Shown piece by piece: positions 8,065 to 16,812 of a stretch of DNA of 47,906 nucleotides. A program made the position numbers and the translations under genes. The stretch comes from a virus, in IMG/VR virus record IMGVR_UViG_3300042549_008523, positions 1 through 47,906 of that record; one strand, given 5' to 3'. Position 1 is the first letter of the stretch. Each line of letters begins with the position of its first letter. A model generated the notes under the pieces. The model did not search any database and was not told the DNA's origin. It was given only the letters and a program-made list of their open reading frames with translations.

Positions 8065-8397
8065 TGCGTCTTTGATTTCCTGCTGAGTTGCTTGGCGCTT
8101 GCCGATGGGTTTTTCATCAACCACTTGATTGATCTTTTCTTCGGCAATAACTCGTTCTCTTTCAATGGTCTTGCCACGTAGTTCCATTACAGTTTCTACT
8201 TTTTGATTCAACCTTATAAGGTCGTTGTCCAACATACGAATACGATCAATAAGAGCAATGAGAGTTCCATTGGCTTGTCCTATAACAGGCTTGATTTCTG
8301 TAGTTACCCATGTCCACACGTAATATATGAAATACCCCATTCCTCCAGCAGCAACAATAGGAAATCCGTACTTGTTGATCATTTCTGCAATATCCAT
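8050..8397 (-). CDS. Small holin-like membrane protein with coiled coil
   Basis: This 115-residue protein has one N-terminal TM segment (YGFPIVAAGGMGYFIYYVWTW) and then a long helical, probably coiled-coil, region (LIALIDRIRMLDNDLIRLNQKVETV) with a charged tail. The layout recalls BhlA-type or one-TM holin-like phage proteins. A shorter relative with a similar N-terminus is encoded upstream on the same strand (8729-9004), suggesting duplication. It is the last gene of a four-gene minus-strand set. Holin activity is only a guess; membrane anchoring is clear. Confidence 0.62.
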   Translation of the reverse strand: MDIAEMINKYGFPIVAAGGMGYFIYYVWTWVTTEIKPVIGQANGTLIALIDRIRMLDNDLIRLNQKVETVMELRGKTIERERVIAEEKINQVVDEKPIGKRQATQQEIKDASGDD

Positions 8398-8400
8398 ATA

Positions 8401-8550
8401 TTATTCCTTGTGTGCTTGATTAAGAATTTGATATACTTGTTCGTACGTATCTTCGATCATTTGCAAGTACTGCTCGCTGATCTCGCTAGTTTCTAATACA
8501 ATTAAATCTTTTGCCAGATTGCACTGTAGATTTTTAATAGAATCTTCCAT
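8401..8550 (-). CDS. 49-aa small helical protein
   Basis: The frame runs from ATG at 8550 to a TAA at 8401-8403 and encodes 49 residues. AGAGGG lies about 8 nt before the start. The start overlaps the stop of the upstream gene as TAATG, typical of coupled phage genes. The protein is acidic and helical (ISEQYLQMIEDTYEQVYQIL). I recognise no family. Confidence 0.6.
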   Translation of the reverse strand: MEDSIKNLQCNLAKDLIVLETSEISEQYLQMIEDTYEQVYQILNQAHKE

Positions 8551-8729
8551 TATTTGTACCCTCTGATAAATTTTAGTATTGGATCTACTTTGACCAGCTG
8601 AACTTGCCCATCTATGTTTTTAACTTCGAAGTGATCCCCGGCATTCCACTCTAGCCTGTCGATATTGATCTCTCTGTCTAGAATGATCCTATCTTTGCGA
8701 AGATCCCAATCGTAGTCCACGTATTTCAT
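8550..8729 (-). CDS. 59-aa small protein
   Basis: The frame from ATG at 8729 to TAA at 8550 encodes 59 residues and overlaps both neighbours by a few nt (TAATG junctions). The sequence is charged and beta-like (YVDYDWDLRKDRIILDREI, then LEWNAGDHFEVKNIDGQV). No family is recognised. Regular overlap on both sides is the main support. Confidence 0.6.
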   Translation of the reverse strand: MKYVDYDWDLRKDRIILDREINIDRLEWNAGDHFEVKNIDGQVQLVKVDPILKFIRGYK

Positions 8730-9004
8730 TAGTCTTTCCTTTGATCAACTTGATCTGCACGAGCAATCCGATCGTAGTCTGGTTGTAGGCCCAGGGCGTG
8801 ACTGACCTTGACATCAATACGCTGTAGTTGGTTTGTCATGGTGTCAACCCTGCTGTCTAGGCCCTTGATGATTCCGCCCATGCCGTTGACACTGCTTGTT
8901 ACTCCAGCTAAAATAAATTTTAGGGTTAAGAATACAAAGTATCCAGCAGCCATAGCACCTGCTATAGGAAAACCCAATTCTGCTACTAATTTTAAAAAGT
9001 CCAT
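8729..9004 (-). CDS. Small holin-like membrane protein
   Basis: This 91-residue protein has one N-terminal TM region (LGFPIAGAMAAGYFVFLTLKF) and a helical segment (LDSRVDTMTNQLQRIDVKVSHAL). The N-terminus (MDFLKLVAELGFPI) parallels that of the protein at 8050-8397 (MDIAEMINKYGFPI), so the two are probably paralogues. It is the first gene of the minus-strand set. No clear Shine-Dalgarno is visible; instead an ATAAATA box lies 5 nt before the ATG. Holin function is a weak inference; the genuine lysis set lies elsewhere (23345-27049). Confidence 0.62.
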   Translation of the reverse strand: MDFLKLVAELGFPIAGAMAAGYFVFLTLKFILAGVTSSVNGMGGIIKGLDSRVDTMTNQLQRIDVKVSHALGLQPDYDRIARADQVDQRKD

Positions 9005-9009
9005 ACTGT

Positions 9010-9016
9010 TATTTAT
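9010..9016 (-). promoter_or_regulatory. Late-type promoter motif ATAAATA (minus strand)
   Basis: Reading the minus strand, ATAAATA ends 5 nt before the ATG of the holin-like gene. With the usual distance from a late -10 box, transcription would start at or near the start codon, giving a leaderless mRNA. No ribosome site is visible. Confidence 0.45.
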
Positions 9017-9042
9017 TTTAAATGGTAAAACTCAAGTAGTAC

Positions 9043-9071
9043 TTGACAAACGGACAAATTTGTGGTATAAT
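9043..9071 (+). promoter_or_regulatory. Consensus sigma70 promoter with extended -10
   Basis: TTGACA (9043-9048), a 17-nt spacer and TATAAT (9066-9071), preceded by TGG (extended -10), match the bacterial consensus perfectly. It drives the gene starting at 9099. It is divergent from the late-type motif at 9010-9016, so this 95-nt gap holds back-to-back promoters. Confidence 0.88.
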
Positions 9072-9098
9072 GTACTTTTAACAAAGACAATCTACACC

Positions 9099-9494
9099 AT
9101 GTCCATGCACTTGCACCACCCTAGTCTGAGCCTCAATGGCAAGAAAAAAGGTAAAGTCAAATTCCGCAATGCAGCTGAAGCACAAAAAGCTCGAGAGTTA
9201 AATGCAGAATGGCAAGCTCTGCAAAAAAAGTGGAATGTAGAAGCTGAAACAAAACGTCAACGGCGTGCAATGAGTGCAGCGCCTTTGGATTATAAATTGT
9301 CTACGCCGCCAGGCAGAACTACCAGCACCAGTATCAAAAGCGTCAACACTGGTGAAGTAGGCGTGTCAACACATCGTGCTAGTCCTGTATACACTGGCAC
9401 CAAAGTAAAAGGTATCGGTACTATGCACAAAAGCAATGCAGTTCCTATTTTCAGTGACGAAGAAGCTGTTGCAATTGCTACAATGCGACGATAA
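9099..9494 (+). CDS. Basic small phage protein of unknown function
   Basis: Starting at ATG 9099 (or 9105), this encodes about 131 residues. The frame is open further upstream, but a consensus promoter and a divergent gene occupy that space, so the later start is right. The N-terminal half is Lys/Arg-rich and helical (SLNGKKKGKVKFRNAAEAQK, then ELNAEWQALQKKW); the C-terminal half is Ser/Thr/Gly-rich and ends DEEAVAIATMRR. I do not recognise a family. A strong promoter and a following terminator make this a monocistronic, probably highly expressed, early gene. Confidence 0.72.
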   Translation: MSMHLHHPSLSLNGKKKGKVKFRNAAEAQKARELNAEWQALQKKWNVEAETKRQRRAMSAAPLDYKLSTPPGRTTSTSIKSVNTGEVGVSTHRASPVYTGTKVKGIGTMHKSNAVPIFSDEEAVAIATMRR

Positions 9495-9515
9495 CAAATT
9501 TGCACACGATTCAAT

Positions 9516-9535
9516 CCCGCTGCGGCGGGTTTTTT
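9516..9535 (+). terminator. Rho-independent terminator
   Basis: Stem CCCGC/GCGGG with loop TGCG is followed by six T residues, 22 nt after the preceding stop codon. It separates the strong early transcript from the virion genes. Confidence 0.85.
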
Positions 9536-9551
9536 AATGACTTAAAATGCC

Positions 9552-9558
9552 ATAAATA
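9552..9558 (+). promoter_or_regulatory. Late-type promoter motif ATAAATA upstream of virion gene
   Basis: ATAAATA lies 6 nt before the ATG at 9565, directly after a terminator. No Shine-Dalgarno is present (the sequence between is TATATT). A T4-like late polymerase would start near the ATG, predicting a leaderless or near-leaderless virion transcript. Confidence 0.55.
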
Positions 9559-9564
9559 TATATT

Positions 9565-11550
9565 ATGGCTGCACCAATTTGGATCACTACTACAACTAAT
9601 CTAGGCACTGTACAACACGGTGTAGGTTTTAGTAAACAAGTAATAGCTTCGGGCACTGCAAGTTACACCCTGCAGTCTGGGTCGTTGCCTACAGGTGCAG
9701 TATTAGCAACAGCAACTGGACAAATATCAGGGATACCATTTGAGCAAAACTATAATTCAAACAATCCTGTTAGCACATTTACTTTTATAATAAGAGCTAC
9801 CAGTTCGGATGGCGATTATGCAGATCAAACATTCAAAATTTGTTTACTAAGTCAAGAATTATTGTTGCCCAAATTGTTTGATCAATACCATGTTCGATAC
9901 ATAACAAACTTTTTTCAGTATCAAATACCTGGAGGAGTTGTTGACGGTGCAATCAATATGTACTGGCGCATTGATCATGGGGAACTACCGCCTGGCGGCG
10001 AACTGTACCAAAATGGTTCTATAGAAGTCATGCACTCTCAAAGAATAGTACCATTTAGTCCAATGACATTTGCAAAACCAGGAATAATAGTTCTTCCTGA
10101 CCCTGTTATAGATTCCTGGAATGAGTTTGCAAGATCAAAGTTAGCAACACCGTCTGACAACGACCATCAATTTGTAGTTGCGTTAAGGGGCCCAACTGGC
10201 CCTATTCAGTATTCGATTACTGTGAGAATAACATACTTGACAGTTACCGGTCTTGAACCCTGGTTTATAGAAAATTCAAATTATGTTGTTGCTGATACTG
10301 CATTGACATATGTGTTTATGACAACGTCAGATTCTGACTTTATCACCTGGGACTCGGCTGAAAACTTACCGTCTATGGCAAACGGTGCAATAAGCGAGTT
10401 GGATATTAGAGCCACATGCAACACCGGAAAACAATTGACCTATGCACTAAAACCAATTGATTACGGACAGATACCATTGGGTCTAGTTTTTTTTGCAGAC
10501 GGGATTCTGGCAGGACGGACTGGTTTTAGATGCCATGTTGATGACCCAGTTAATTTACCAGTCAACGACGATTATGAATTTATAATAAGAGCAAAAACCC
10601 TGGATACATTTACATTTACAGAAAAGCGTTTTCGATTGCATATCGATAAAGTACATGATGAACCTTATGTAAACGTTTGGATTAGATCTTTTCCTGTGGT
10701 TGAAACACGGCAAAAGTTGGCAACCTTGCTCGACGATAGAGTGTTGTTTCCTGACAGGTTGATGTATAGAAAAAATGATCCATGGTTTGGAAAAATTGAC
10801 GAACTTAGATTTTTGTTTGCACCGGGGCTACGAGTCAAAACCATTGATGAATACTACCAGGCGCTAGAAAAAAATCACCACAATAAAACGCTACTGCTTG
10901 GAGAAGTAAAAACCGCAGTAGCATATGATCAAAATCTTCGAGTTCAATACGAAGTTGTGTATTTGCCAATCATTGATAATTTTGCCAAAATTACCGAATC
11001 GGGTGAAACAGTTGGATTACCAGACTCAATTGATTTGAGATCTCAAATAAAAAACTTTTATTGGGTAAACGGAAATCCCACGTATACTTTTACACCCAAT
11101 GGATTACAAAACATGCGCAACCAATTGGAACAGTCCATTGGGTATTACAATCAGGGAATATTGCCACGGTGGATGACTAGCCCGCAGCCTATTATAGGCA
11201 AGCCGGGGCAGTATACACCACCACTTGGATTTCAACAGGCCATTGTGTTGTGTTACACAATACCCAAAGGGTCCGAAAACATTGTTTTTAGATTACGAAG
11301 GGCCAAGGTCAACTTTAACGATTTTAGATTTGAATTTGACAGGTACGAACTAGACGACAATCTAACCAAAACTTTTGACACTACATTGGTAAATTTTACT
11401 AGCAGCACCGAAACAGTATTTGACAACGAAACAACTATATTTGAAGACACTGCAACTAGATTTAACCGAGTGTCTGATTTTGTAGGCGGGCAAGGACCCG
11501 GAGAGGGGAATAAATATTTGAAATTCCCTAAAACAGGAGCATTTAAATAA
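9565..11550 (+). CDS. Virion structural protein with Ig-like (He_PIG-type) repeats
   Basis: The 661-residue protein opens with a putative Ig-like unit: TTTNLGTVQHGVGFS, YTLQSGSLPTGAVL and ATGQISGIPFEQNY, the pattern of cadherin/He_PIG-type domains (low-complexity beta sandwich, G-x-L-P-x-G and G-x-I-x-G-x-P). A second related unit occurs around residues 285-350 (LTYALKPIDYGQIPLGLVF, ADGILAGRTGF), and a third degenerate one may lie near 130 (IDHGELPPGGELY). There is no signal peptide or TM segment. It is the first gene of a run of three large proteins and is followed after 3 nt by the collagen-like gene. A tail, baseplate or neck component is likely; the exact part is unknown. Confidence 0.68.
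   Translation: MAAPIWITTTTNLGTVQHGVGFSKQVIASGTASYTLQSGSLPTGAVLATATGQISGIPFEQNYNSNNPVSTFTFIIRATSSDGDYADQTFKICLLSQELLLPKLFDQYHVRYITNFFQYQIPGGVVDGAINMYWRIDHGELPPGGELYQNGSIEVMHSQRIVPFSPMTFAKPGIIVLPDPVIDSWNEFARSKLATPSDNDHQFVVALRGPTGPIQYSITVRITYLTVTGLEPWFIENSNYVVADTALTYVFMTTSDSDFITWDSAENLPSMANGAISELDIRATCNTGKQLTYALKPIDYGQIPLGLVFFADGILAGRTGFRCHVDDPVNLPVNDDYEFIIRAKTLDTFTFTEKRFRLHIDKVHDEPYVNVWIRSFPVVETRQKLATLLDDRVLFPDRLMYRKNDPWFGKIDELRFLFAPGLRVKTIDEYYQALEKNHHNKTLLLGEVKTAVAYDQNLRVQYEVVYLPIIDNFAKITESGETVGLPDSIDLRSQIKNFYWVNGNPTYTFTPNGLQNMRNQLEQSIGYYNQGILPRWMTSPQPIIGKPGQYTPPLGFQQAIVLCYTIPKGSENIVFRLRRAKVNFNDFRFEFDRYELDDNLTKTFDTTLVNFTSSTETVFDNETTIFEDTATRFNRVSDFVGGQGPGEGNKYLKFPKTGAFK
11543..11549 (+). promoter_or_regulatory. 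Late-type motif TTAAATA before collagen-like gene
   Basis: TTAAATA overlaps the 3' end of the preceding gene and ends 4 nt before the ATG at 11554. A GGAG lies about 14 nt before the ATG, which is farther than usual. Part of the NTAAATA-before-start series. Confidence 0.35.
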
Positions 11551-11553
11551 ATC

Positions 11554-14421
11554 ATGACTAGCAGAATCGACAACACAAAAATTAATGCCAACTTCCCTGT
11601 AGCTGGCCAAAACAATGACAGTCAAGGATTCAGAGATAATTTTGGCAATATTAAATTGGGACTTGGGCATGCCCGAAGTGAAATCACCGAAATACAACAA
11701 AAAGGCCTATTTAAATCCGGACTTGGAAATAACGCACTGGCAAACGACATGGAGTGGTCTACTCTATATAGAACACAATTGCGGTCGTACAGCGAAACAG
11801 TATTTGACCATGGATTATCAGCTGGTGTAGTCGGAATTGGATATGGTGACGGCACCTTCCATAAAATCTCTATGTCGAATGATGTGATTTTGCAATTTGA
11901 CGGCTTTCCACCGCCGGGGCAAGCTGGAAGAGTGGTACTATGGTTTTCTGTTGGTAATATTCAACATCGTGCTTTTTTTCCTACATCACTGGCTTACGGT
12001 TTAAACAATCGACAGCTGGATGGAAAAAGTTTGGTATTTCCGGCACCTGGAGATTACTTGGTGGAGATATCATCGATCGACGGCGGGCAAACATACTGGT
12101 TTGTTGATTTTGCCAATCTAGGTGGAGCTGATGCTGGCGGTGGTGGCGAGTTTGGTGCAACTGGTGCAACAGGATTGGGTCTCCCAGGCTTTTCTGGTAG
12201 TCGAGGCCCAGCTGGCAGCTACGGCGGTGTTGCATTTGAATATTTTTTTAGAAACTGGGTATATAACGCAGACCCAGGGCAGGGCAATTTGTCTTTCAAC
12301 AACATTGTGTTGAATGCTGCTACTCAATTGTATATCAGCAAATATGATAGATTTACTATAGACTGTTCTACTTATTTGAGGACCATAGACGATAGTACCA
12401 ATACTGTCAAAGGTTCACTAAAGATCAGCAATGTATTAGACCCATTGGATTATGCAATTTTTAACATTGGTGTAGTAGTAGAATCCATTGATTATCTTAT
12501 TGTGGATTGCAGTTTTGTCAATGGGGTTAGTGCATTTGATAATCTGGAAGAAATAGTTATTTCTTTTACTCGGGCTGGTAACAAAGGTGATCTTGGTGCA
12601 ACTGGTGCAACTGGACCCCAGGGCGCACCCGGTCCTGCATCAACAATTGGTGCTACTGGTATGACTGGTGCGTCAGGTCCACTGGGCTCAACAGGCGCAA
12701 CAGGAATAGTAGGACCGCAGGGTGTAAGGGGACCATATGGTCCCCCAGGTGATGTTGGTGCAACTGGGACACCAGGTGCAACTGGAATACAAGGTGCAAC
12801 CGGGATACAAGGTATACCTGGTGAATTTGTAGCCATGGGTGCCACCGGCAATTTGGGATATACTGGTAGTATAGGTTACTCTGGAAGTCAGGGCATACCG
12901 GGTGTAGCAGCTTACAAAGGTGCCACAGGGCCCAACGGGGTTTCGGGTGCCACAGGTCCAATTGGTGCCACAGGTATGACCGGTGCTACAGGTCCGCGTG
13001 GTCTGATTGGCTATTCAGGAAGTGCTGGTGAAGACGGTGCAACTGGTGCAACTGGCATGGATTTTATCGAGCGACCTGGTTTAGTAGGCCAGGTTCCCTA
13101 TATATGGATAAACAGTACCAAACAATTCAAGCTTGATTATATTGTAAAAACTGGTGCGTTTATTGAAACTGATGAAGAATTTGAAGATGCAAAAGATTTA
13201 GCAGCCGATACAGCTACAATTTTCAATAGTTGGACACGTTTTAGTCATGCTGGTCCAACACAACCTGCAAGTCCATCAGAACTATTGGCCTGGGCATTTA
13301 ATGCAACTACTGGTTCAATAACATGCACAGAGAACACAAGTACTTATGTGGGATTTGTTAGTCCAGATGCTTACGACCGTTACGAGTTAGAAGTAAAACT
13401 TAGTTCAACTGATTCAGACAACGACAACGTTGGATTAATCTGTGGTTGGCATGTAGACCCAGGTACAGGACAGCAGTCTACTCTTTCGGCCTTGAGAGAC
13501 ACTGGCGGAACAAGTGCAGGATGGCAAATTGTCTATAACTATTTACTTCCTGACGCCAAAGTTATTGCCAATGGCAATGATACTGTCACAAGAGTTGGCG
13601 GATGGGCAGATGCTGGTACCACAGGATGCAAAGTCAAGATTATCAGAGATGGTGACACCTTTACTTTTGAAACTACACAAATGGGCAACACTGCATACAA
13701 CCCTGCATCGGCATTGACTGTAGATCTTTTAAGCGACCCGTTGCTTGCAAAATTCACCGGATCATCAAACTACGGATACAGTGCACACAGTCAAGGCCAG
13801 GCAACTTTTGAGACTTTGGTCTTTTCTGCGGGCGGTGTGTCTGGGATTGTTGATGTGCGCGATGGCGGTTTTTACTCAAGAGACTCCAGCGGAGTATGGG
13901 TAAAATCAACCACCGATACGTTGCTCAGTACTGATAGCATTGGTCGACTTTTTGCAAATCTTGTCACTCAGAAATTGTATTTTATTAGAAGTGCTACAAC
14001 AATTATCAAAATTGCAGACAGTTCTGGATCAGGAGGCACAACCGGTGGGGGTACCGGCACAGCCGGGTTGGCCACACGAATTGATAAACCATTTACTGGT
14101 GGAACACAAACAATTGATGGTTTTAAATCGTATGCATTGATGTCTATTGTGGTTTCTGGGGCCGCTTGGGTTAGAATTTATGCAACCAGCGCGGCATTAA
14201 CTGCAGACAACACCAGAGATATTGCCTCTGACCCATTGCCAGGGGCGGGTCTAGTTGCTGAGATAGTGACTACCGGTTCAGAAACAGTGCTATTTACTCC
14301 AGCCACAGTTGGATTTAATGGAGATTCTCCACCATCCAATAACATTTATATATCTTCGATAAATCCAGGAACAGGAGTACCAGTGCCTGGTAGTATAACT
14401 ATATTACAACTCGAGGCTTGA
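11554..14421 (+). CDS. Collagen-like tail fibre or virion protein
   Basis: This is a 955-residue protein. The N-terminal region (SRIDNTKINANFPVAGQNND, then SQGFRDNF) is of a type I associate with structural proteins of T4-like marine phages. Residues about 190-225 hold a short Gly-rich stretch, and about 345-503 form a long collagen triplet region of G-A-T and G-x-P repeats, interrupted by a few aromatic triplets. A central domain (about 540-765) resembles a lectin-like beta sandwich (WTRFSHAGPTQPAS, VGLICGWHVDPG), and the C-terminal part is beta-rich. Trimeric fibre assembly is expected from the collagen region. It lies between the Ig-like protein and the subtilase. Confidence 0.8.
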   Translation: MTSRIDNTKINANFPVAGQNNDSQGFRDNFGNIKLGLGHARSEITEIQQKGLFKSGLGNNALANDMEWSTLYRTQLRSYSETVFDHGLSAGVVGIGYGDGTFHKISMSNDVILQFDGFPPPGQAGRVVLWFSVGNIQHRAFFPTSLAYGLNNRQLDGKSLVFPAPGDYLVEISSIDGGQTYWFVDFANLGGADAGGGGEFGATGATGLGLPGFSGSRGPAGSYGGVAFEYFFRNWVYNADPGQGNLSFNNIVLNAATQLYISKYDRFTIDCSTYLRTIDDSTNTVKGSLKISNVLDPLDYAIFNIGVVVESIDYLIVDCSFVNGVSAFDNLEEIVISFTRAGNKGDLGATGATGPQGAPGPASTIGATGMTGASGPLGSTGATGIVGPQGVRGPYGPPGDVGATGTPGATGIQGATGIQGIPGEFVAMGATGNLGYTGSIGYSGSQGIPGVAAYKGATGPNGVSGATGPIGATGMTGATGPRGLIGYSGSAGEDGATGATGMDFIERPGLVGQVPYIWINSTKQFKLDYIVKTGAFIETDEEFEDAKDLAADTATIFNSWTRFSHAGPTQPASPSELLAWAFNATTGSITCTENTSTYVGFVSPDAYDRYELEVKLSSTDSDNDNVGLICGWHVDPGTGQQSTLSALRDTGGTSAGWQIVYNYLLPDAKVIANGNDTVTRVGGWADAGTTGCKVKIIRDGDTFTFETTQMGNTAYNPASALTVDLLSDPLLAKFTGSSNYGYSAHSQGQATFETLVFSAGGVSGIVDVRDGGFYSRDSSGVWVKSTTDTLLSTDSIGRLFANLVTQKLYFIRSATTIIKIADSSGSGGTTGGGTGTAGLATRIDKPFTGGTQTIDGFKSYALMSIVVSGAAWVRIYATSAALTADNTRDIASDPLPGAGLVAEIVTTGSETVLFTPATVGFNGDSPPSNNIYISSINPGTGVPVPGSITILQLEA
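12586..13059 (+). repeat. Collagen-type Gly-X-Y coding repeat
   Basis: The DNA is built from imperfect 9-nt units centred on GGTGCAACT or GGTGCCACA, encoding G-A-T triplets mixed with G-P-x and G-x-P. Codon variation between copies indicates an old, diverged array. A short separate G-A-T-G-A-T piece occurs near 12153-12175. Confidence 0.85.
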
Positions 14422-14424
14422 CGA

Positions 14425-16302
14425 ATGGAAATCAACGATCAAAATTTAAAAGAATATTTTGTTACTTTAATTACATTTGAAGTAATTGACAATTTTCGTG
14501 ATGATATGGAGACGCCGGGTGGAGATCTTTACATACCCGACAGACTGGTCGAATGCTGTAACTATGGACCAATAAGCAGAACTTTACATTACATGCTAAA
14601 TGCTGAAGAAGCCGATCTAATAGCAAATGACCCAAGAGTGGCAGGCGTAGAACTTAATTTCAAAGATGACGGAATTGAAATTATGCCATTGAATGTGTCA
14701 AGGCAAACATCATCCAATTGGGATCTCAGTGCTACGTTATCAAACACTATGCTAAACTGGGGGTTGTTAAGATGCTCTAGACCGAGGCCAACGCTGAACG
14801 CCGGAGACGTGTACCCAAATGCTTTTGGGCCGTTGAGTACACAATCATTTTTTAATAGCAGACCGGTGGGTTTTACTTTTTTGCCATGGGACACACTAAA
14901 GATGACAACCAGGACTGGGTCTGGGTGGACTACTGCACCAGGATACTGGGATATACCAGGTGCTGTAGCCAAAGCTGGAAAGTCCTGGGGCGATTACGGC
15001 GGATCTGGCTATTATAACACCAGTATTGCAGCTACAGTAGAGTTGAACGCAACAGGAAAAAATGTTGACGTGGTTGTTGTTGATGGTGGTATAGTTGACC
15101 GGGCACATCCAGAGTTTGCAAAAAATCCCGACGGGTCAGGTGGATCAAGATGCATAACTTACAATTGGTATCAACACAATACCGAAGTCGGCAATGGCCC
15201 AAATGGAACCTACGATTATTCTGGAAACGGAACAAGCATGTTTGGGCACAAACTTCAAGTCAACAGTCATGCACTGCACTGTACCGGAACTGCTACTGGC
15301 ATTACACAAGGATGGGCCAGAGAATCAAATATCTATAACATAACTTTTTTTGAGCCCAAGGTTATAGATTATGTTAGAGCTTTTCATAAAAATAAACCAA
15401 TCAATCCAATAACAAAAAGAAAAAATCCAACAATTTGTACAAACAGTTGGGGTACTTTTGGTGGAGCTATCAAGCCTCAGAATATTAGTTCTGTAAATTT
15501 TAGAGGAACAACTTTTTCTCCGCCGTATACTGCGGCGCAACTACATAATTGGGGAATTTATACCGATTATTATTCAGTAGGAACAAGGAGTGCAGCAATT
15601 GACGCCAGTGTTGCAGATGCAATCAAAGAAGGAATTATTTTTGTTGCTGCTGCTGGAAACAGTAGTTTTAAAAATGATGTAGATGGTGGACCAGACTCAA
15701 ACAATACCGTTACAGTATCATTTGCTGGTTCGGGATTTTTAAGGACAGGAGTATGGAAATACAATTACGGTCTAAGTCCTGGTAATGCAGTTGACTCAAG
15801 CATTCGTCTTTGTATTGGTGCGTTGGATACTACTCCTTGGGACTCCAAAGCAGCTTTTAGCAACTGCGGCCCGGCAGTGGATTTTTATGCCCCGGGTGTA
15901 AGCATAATTAGTGCTTACGACAATAGTCCCAATGTGGTTCCAGCTGTAACTGATCGCAGATCAAGCAGTCACTATCTTCAAAAAATACAAGGAACTAGTA
16001 TGGCAACTCCTCAGGTTGCTGGAATATCTGCATGTGTAATGGAAACAAACCCACATTGGACCAATAAACAATTAAAAGAATATCTTATCAAAATTTCTGA
16101 GACTAACAAAATTGCTGCAACTACATTGTCTTATGCCCCAGGGTATGTCTGGGCACATCGTGACATACAAGGAAGCCCTAATAGAATAGCCAAATTTGTA
16201 CAACAAAGAACCACCACTGGCATTTTGTGGCCAAAATCCAATGTTAACGCAAAACCTCCGATGGGACGCATTTTTCCAAGACCAAGATTCGGTAAAAGAT
16301 GA
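14425..16302 (+). CDS. Subtilisin-like serine protease (S8 family), probably virion-associated
   Basis: This 625-residue protein has a non-secreted N-terminal region (1-190) and a subtilase domain. Visible catalytic residues are Asp220 (VVVDGGIVD), His282 (SHALHCTGTATG, in the position of HGTHVAG), oxyanion Asn412 (AAAGNSS) and Ser525 (GTSMATPQVAG). The His motif is unusual, with Ala-Leu where Gly-Thr is normal. No signal peptide is present, so it is not a classical secreted protease. It follows the collagen-like gene by 3 nt with no separate promoter, so it is likely part of the virion, processing tail proteins or degrading host surface proteins. The fold is certain; substrate unknown. Confidence 0.88.
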   Translation: MEINDQNLKEYFVTLITFEVIDNFRDDMETPGGDLYIPDRLVECCNYGPISRTLHYMLNAEEADLIANDPRVAGVELNFKDDGIEIMPLNVSRQTSSNWDLSATLSNTMLNWGLLRCSRPRPTLNAGDVYPNAFGPLSTQSFFNSRPVGFTFLPWDTLKMTTRTGSGWTTAPGYWDIPGAVAKAGKSWGDYGGSGYYNTSIAATVELNATGKNVDVVVVDGGIVDRAHPEFAKNPDGSGGSRCITYNWYQHNTEVGNGPNGTYDYSGNGTSMFGHKLQVNSHALHCTGTATGITQGWARESNIYNITFFEPKVIDYVRAFHKNKPINPITKRKNPTICTNSWGTFGGAIKPQNISSVNFRGTTFSPPYTAAQLHNWGIYTDYYSVGTRSAAIDASVADAIKEGIIFVAAAGNSSFKNDVDGGPDSNNTVTVSFAGSGFLRTGVWKYNYGLSPGNAVDSSIRLCIGALDTTPWDSKAAFSNCGPAVDFYAPGVSIISAYDNSPNVVPAVTDRRSSSHYLQKIQGTSMATPQVAGISACVMETNPHWTNKQLKEYLIKISETNKIAATTLSYAPGYVWAHRDIQGSPNRIAKFVQQRTTTGILWPKSNVNAKPPMGRIFPRPRFGKR

Positions 16303-16313
16303 ATGGTTAATTT

Positions 16314-16342
16314 TTGACATTTCTTAAGTAGTCTGTTATACT
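16314..16342 (+). promoter_or_regulatory. Sigma70 promoter with extended -10
   Basis: TTGACA (16314-16319), 17-nt spacer, TATACT (16337-16342) with TGT just before. It lies between the virion genes and the mazG-like gene (ATG 16372) and begins the replication/metabolism block. Confidence 0.82.
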
Positions 16343-16371
16343 TGTCGGGTATGCACGGAGTACCAAATTAA

Positions 16372-16812
16372 ATGACACAAAAAATTGATTTAAACAAATA
16401 CAAACAATTTGTAGAGGCTGTAACTAGCCAACCCAGTAACGACTTGACTACATTTATGAATCGGTTGGACGAAATAGATGCCAACTTTGACTCGACTGTG
16501 TGTACACACGGACCAGATGTTAATGTTCCGTTATTGATCACTGCATGTTTTGGACTAGCAGCCGAAAGTGGTGAGTTTATCGAAATACCCAAAAAAATTC
16601 TGTTTCAAGGCAAACCGTTAACAGAAGAAAATGTTTTTCATATGAAACGTGAACTGGGTGACATCATGTGGTATTGGGTCAATGCATGTCGTGCATTGAA
16701 TCTTGATCCTGATGATGTTATTTTGGAAAATGTCAAAAAGCTGGAATCTCGCTATCCTGGTGGAACATTTGATCCGTTTTATAGCGAAAATCGTAAACAA
16801 GGAGATTTATAA
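16372..16812 (+). CDS. mazG: MazG-like nucleotide pyrophosphohydrolase
   Basis: The 146-residue protein has the all-alpha NTP-PPase pattern: GLAAESGEFIE (E-x-x-E pair), then about 20 residues on, MKRELGDIMWYWVNACRAL (E-x-x-D), followed by NVKKLESRYPGGTFD. These acidic residues bind Mg2+ for hydrolysis of (d)NTPs or (p)ppGpp-like substrates to monophosphates. Phage MazG is commonly linked to nucleotide-pool or stringent-response control. It is first in an operon behind a sigma70 promoter and ends with an ATG overlap (TAATG) with the next gene. Confidence 0.85.
   Translation: MTQKIDLNKYKQFVEAVTSQPSNDLTTFMNRLDEIDANFDSTVCTHGPDVNVPLLITACFGLAAESGEFIEIPKKILFQGKPLTEENVFHMKRELGDIMWYWVNACRALNLDPDDVILENVKKLESRYPGGTFDPFYSENRKQGDL

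Noticed and set aside
8808-9098. Long upstream extension of the gene ending at 9494
   Set aside because: The extension runs antisense through a coupled mini-gene and across a consensus promoter; ATG 9099 follows that promoter directly.
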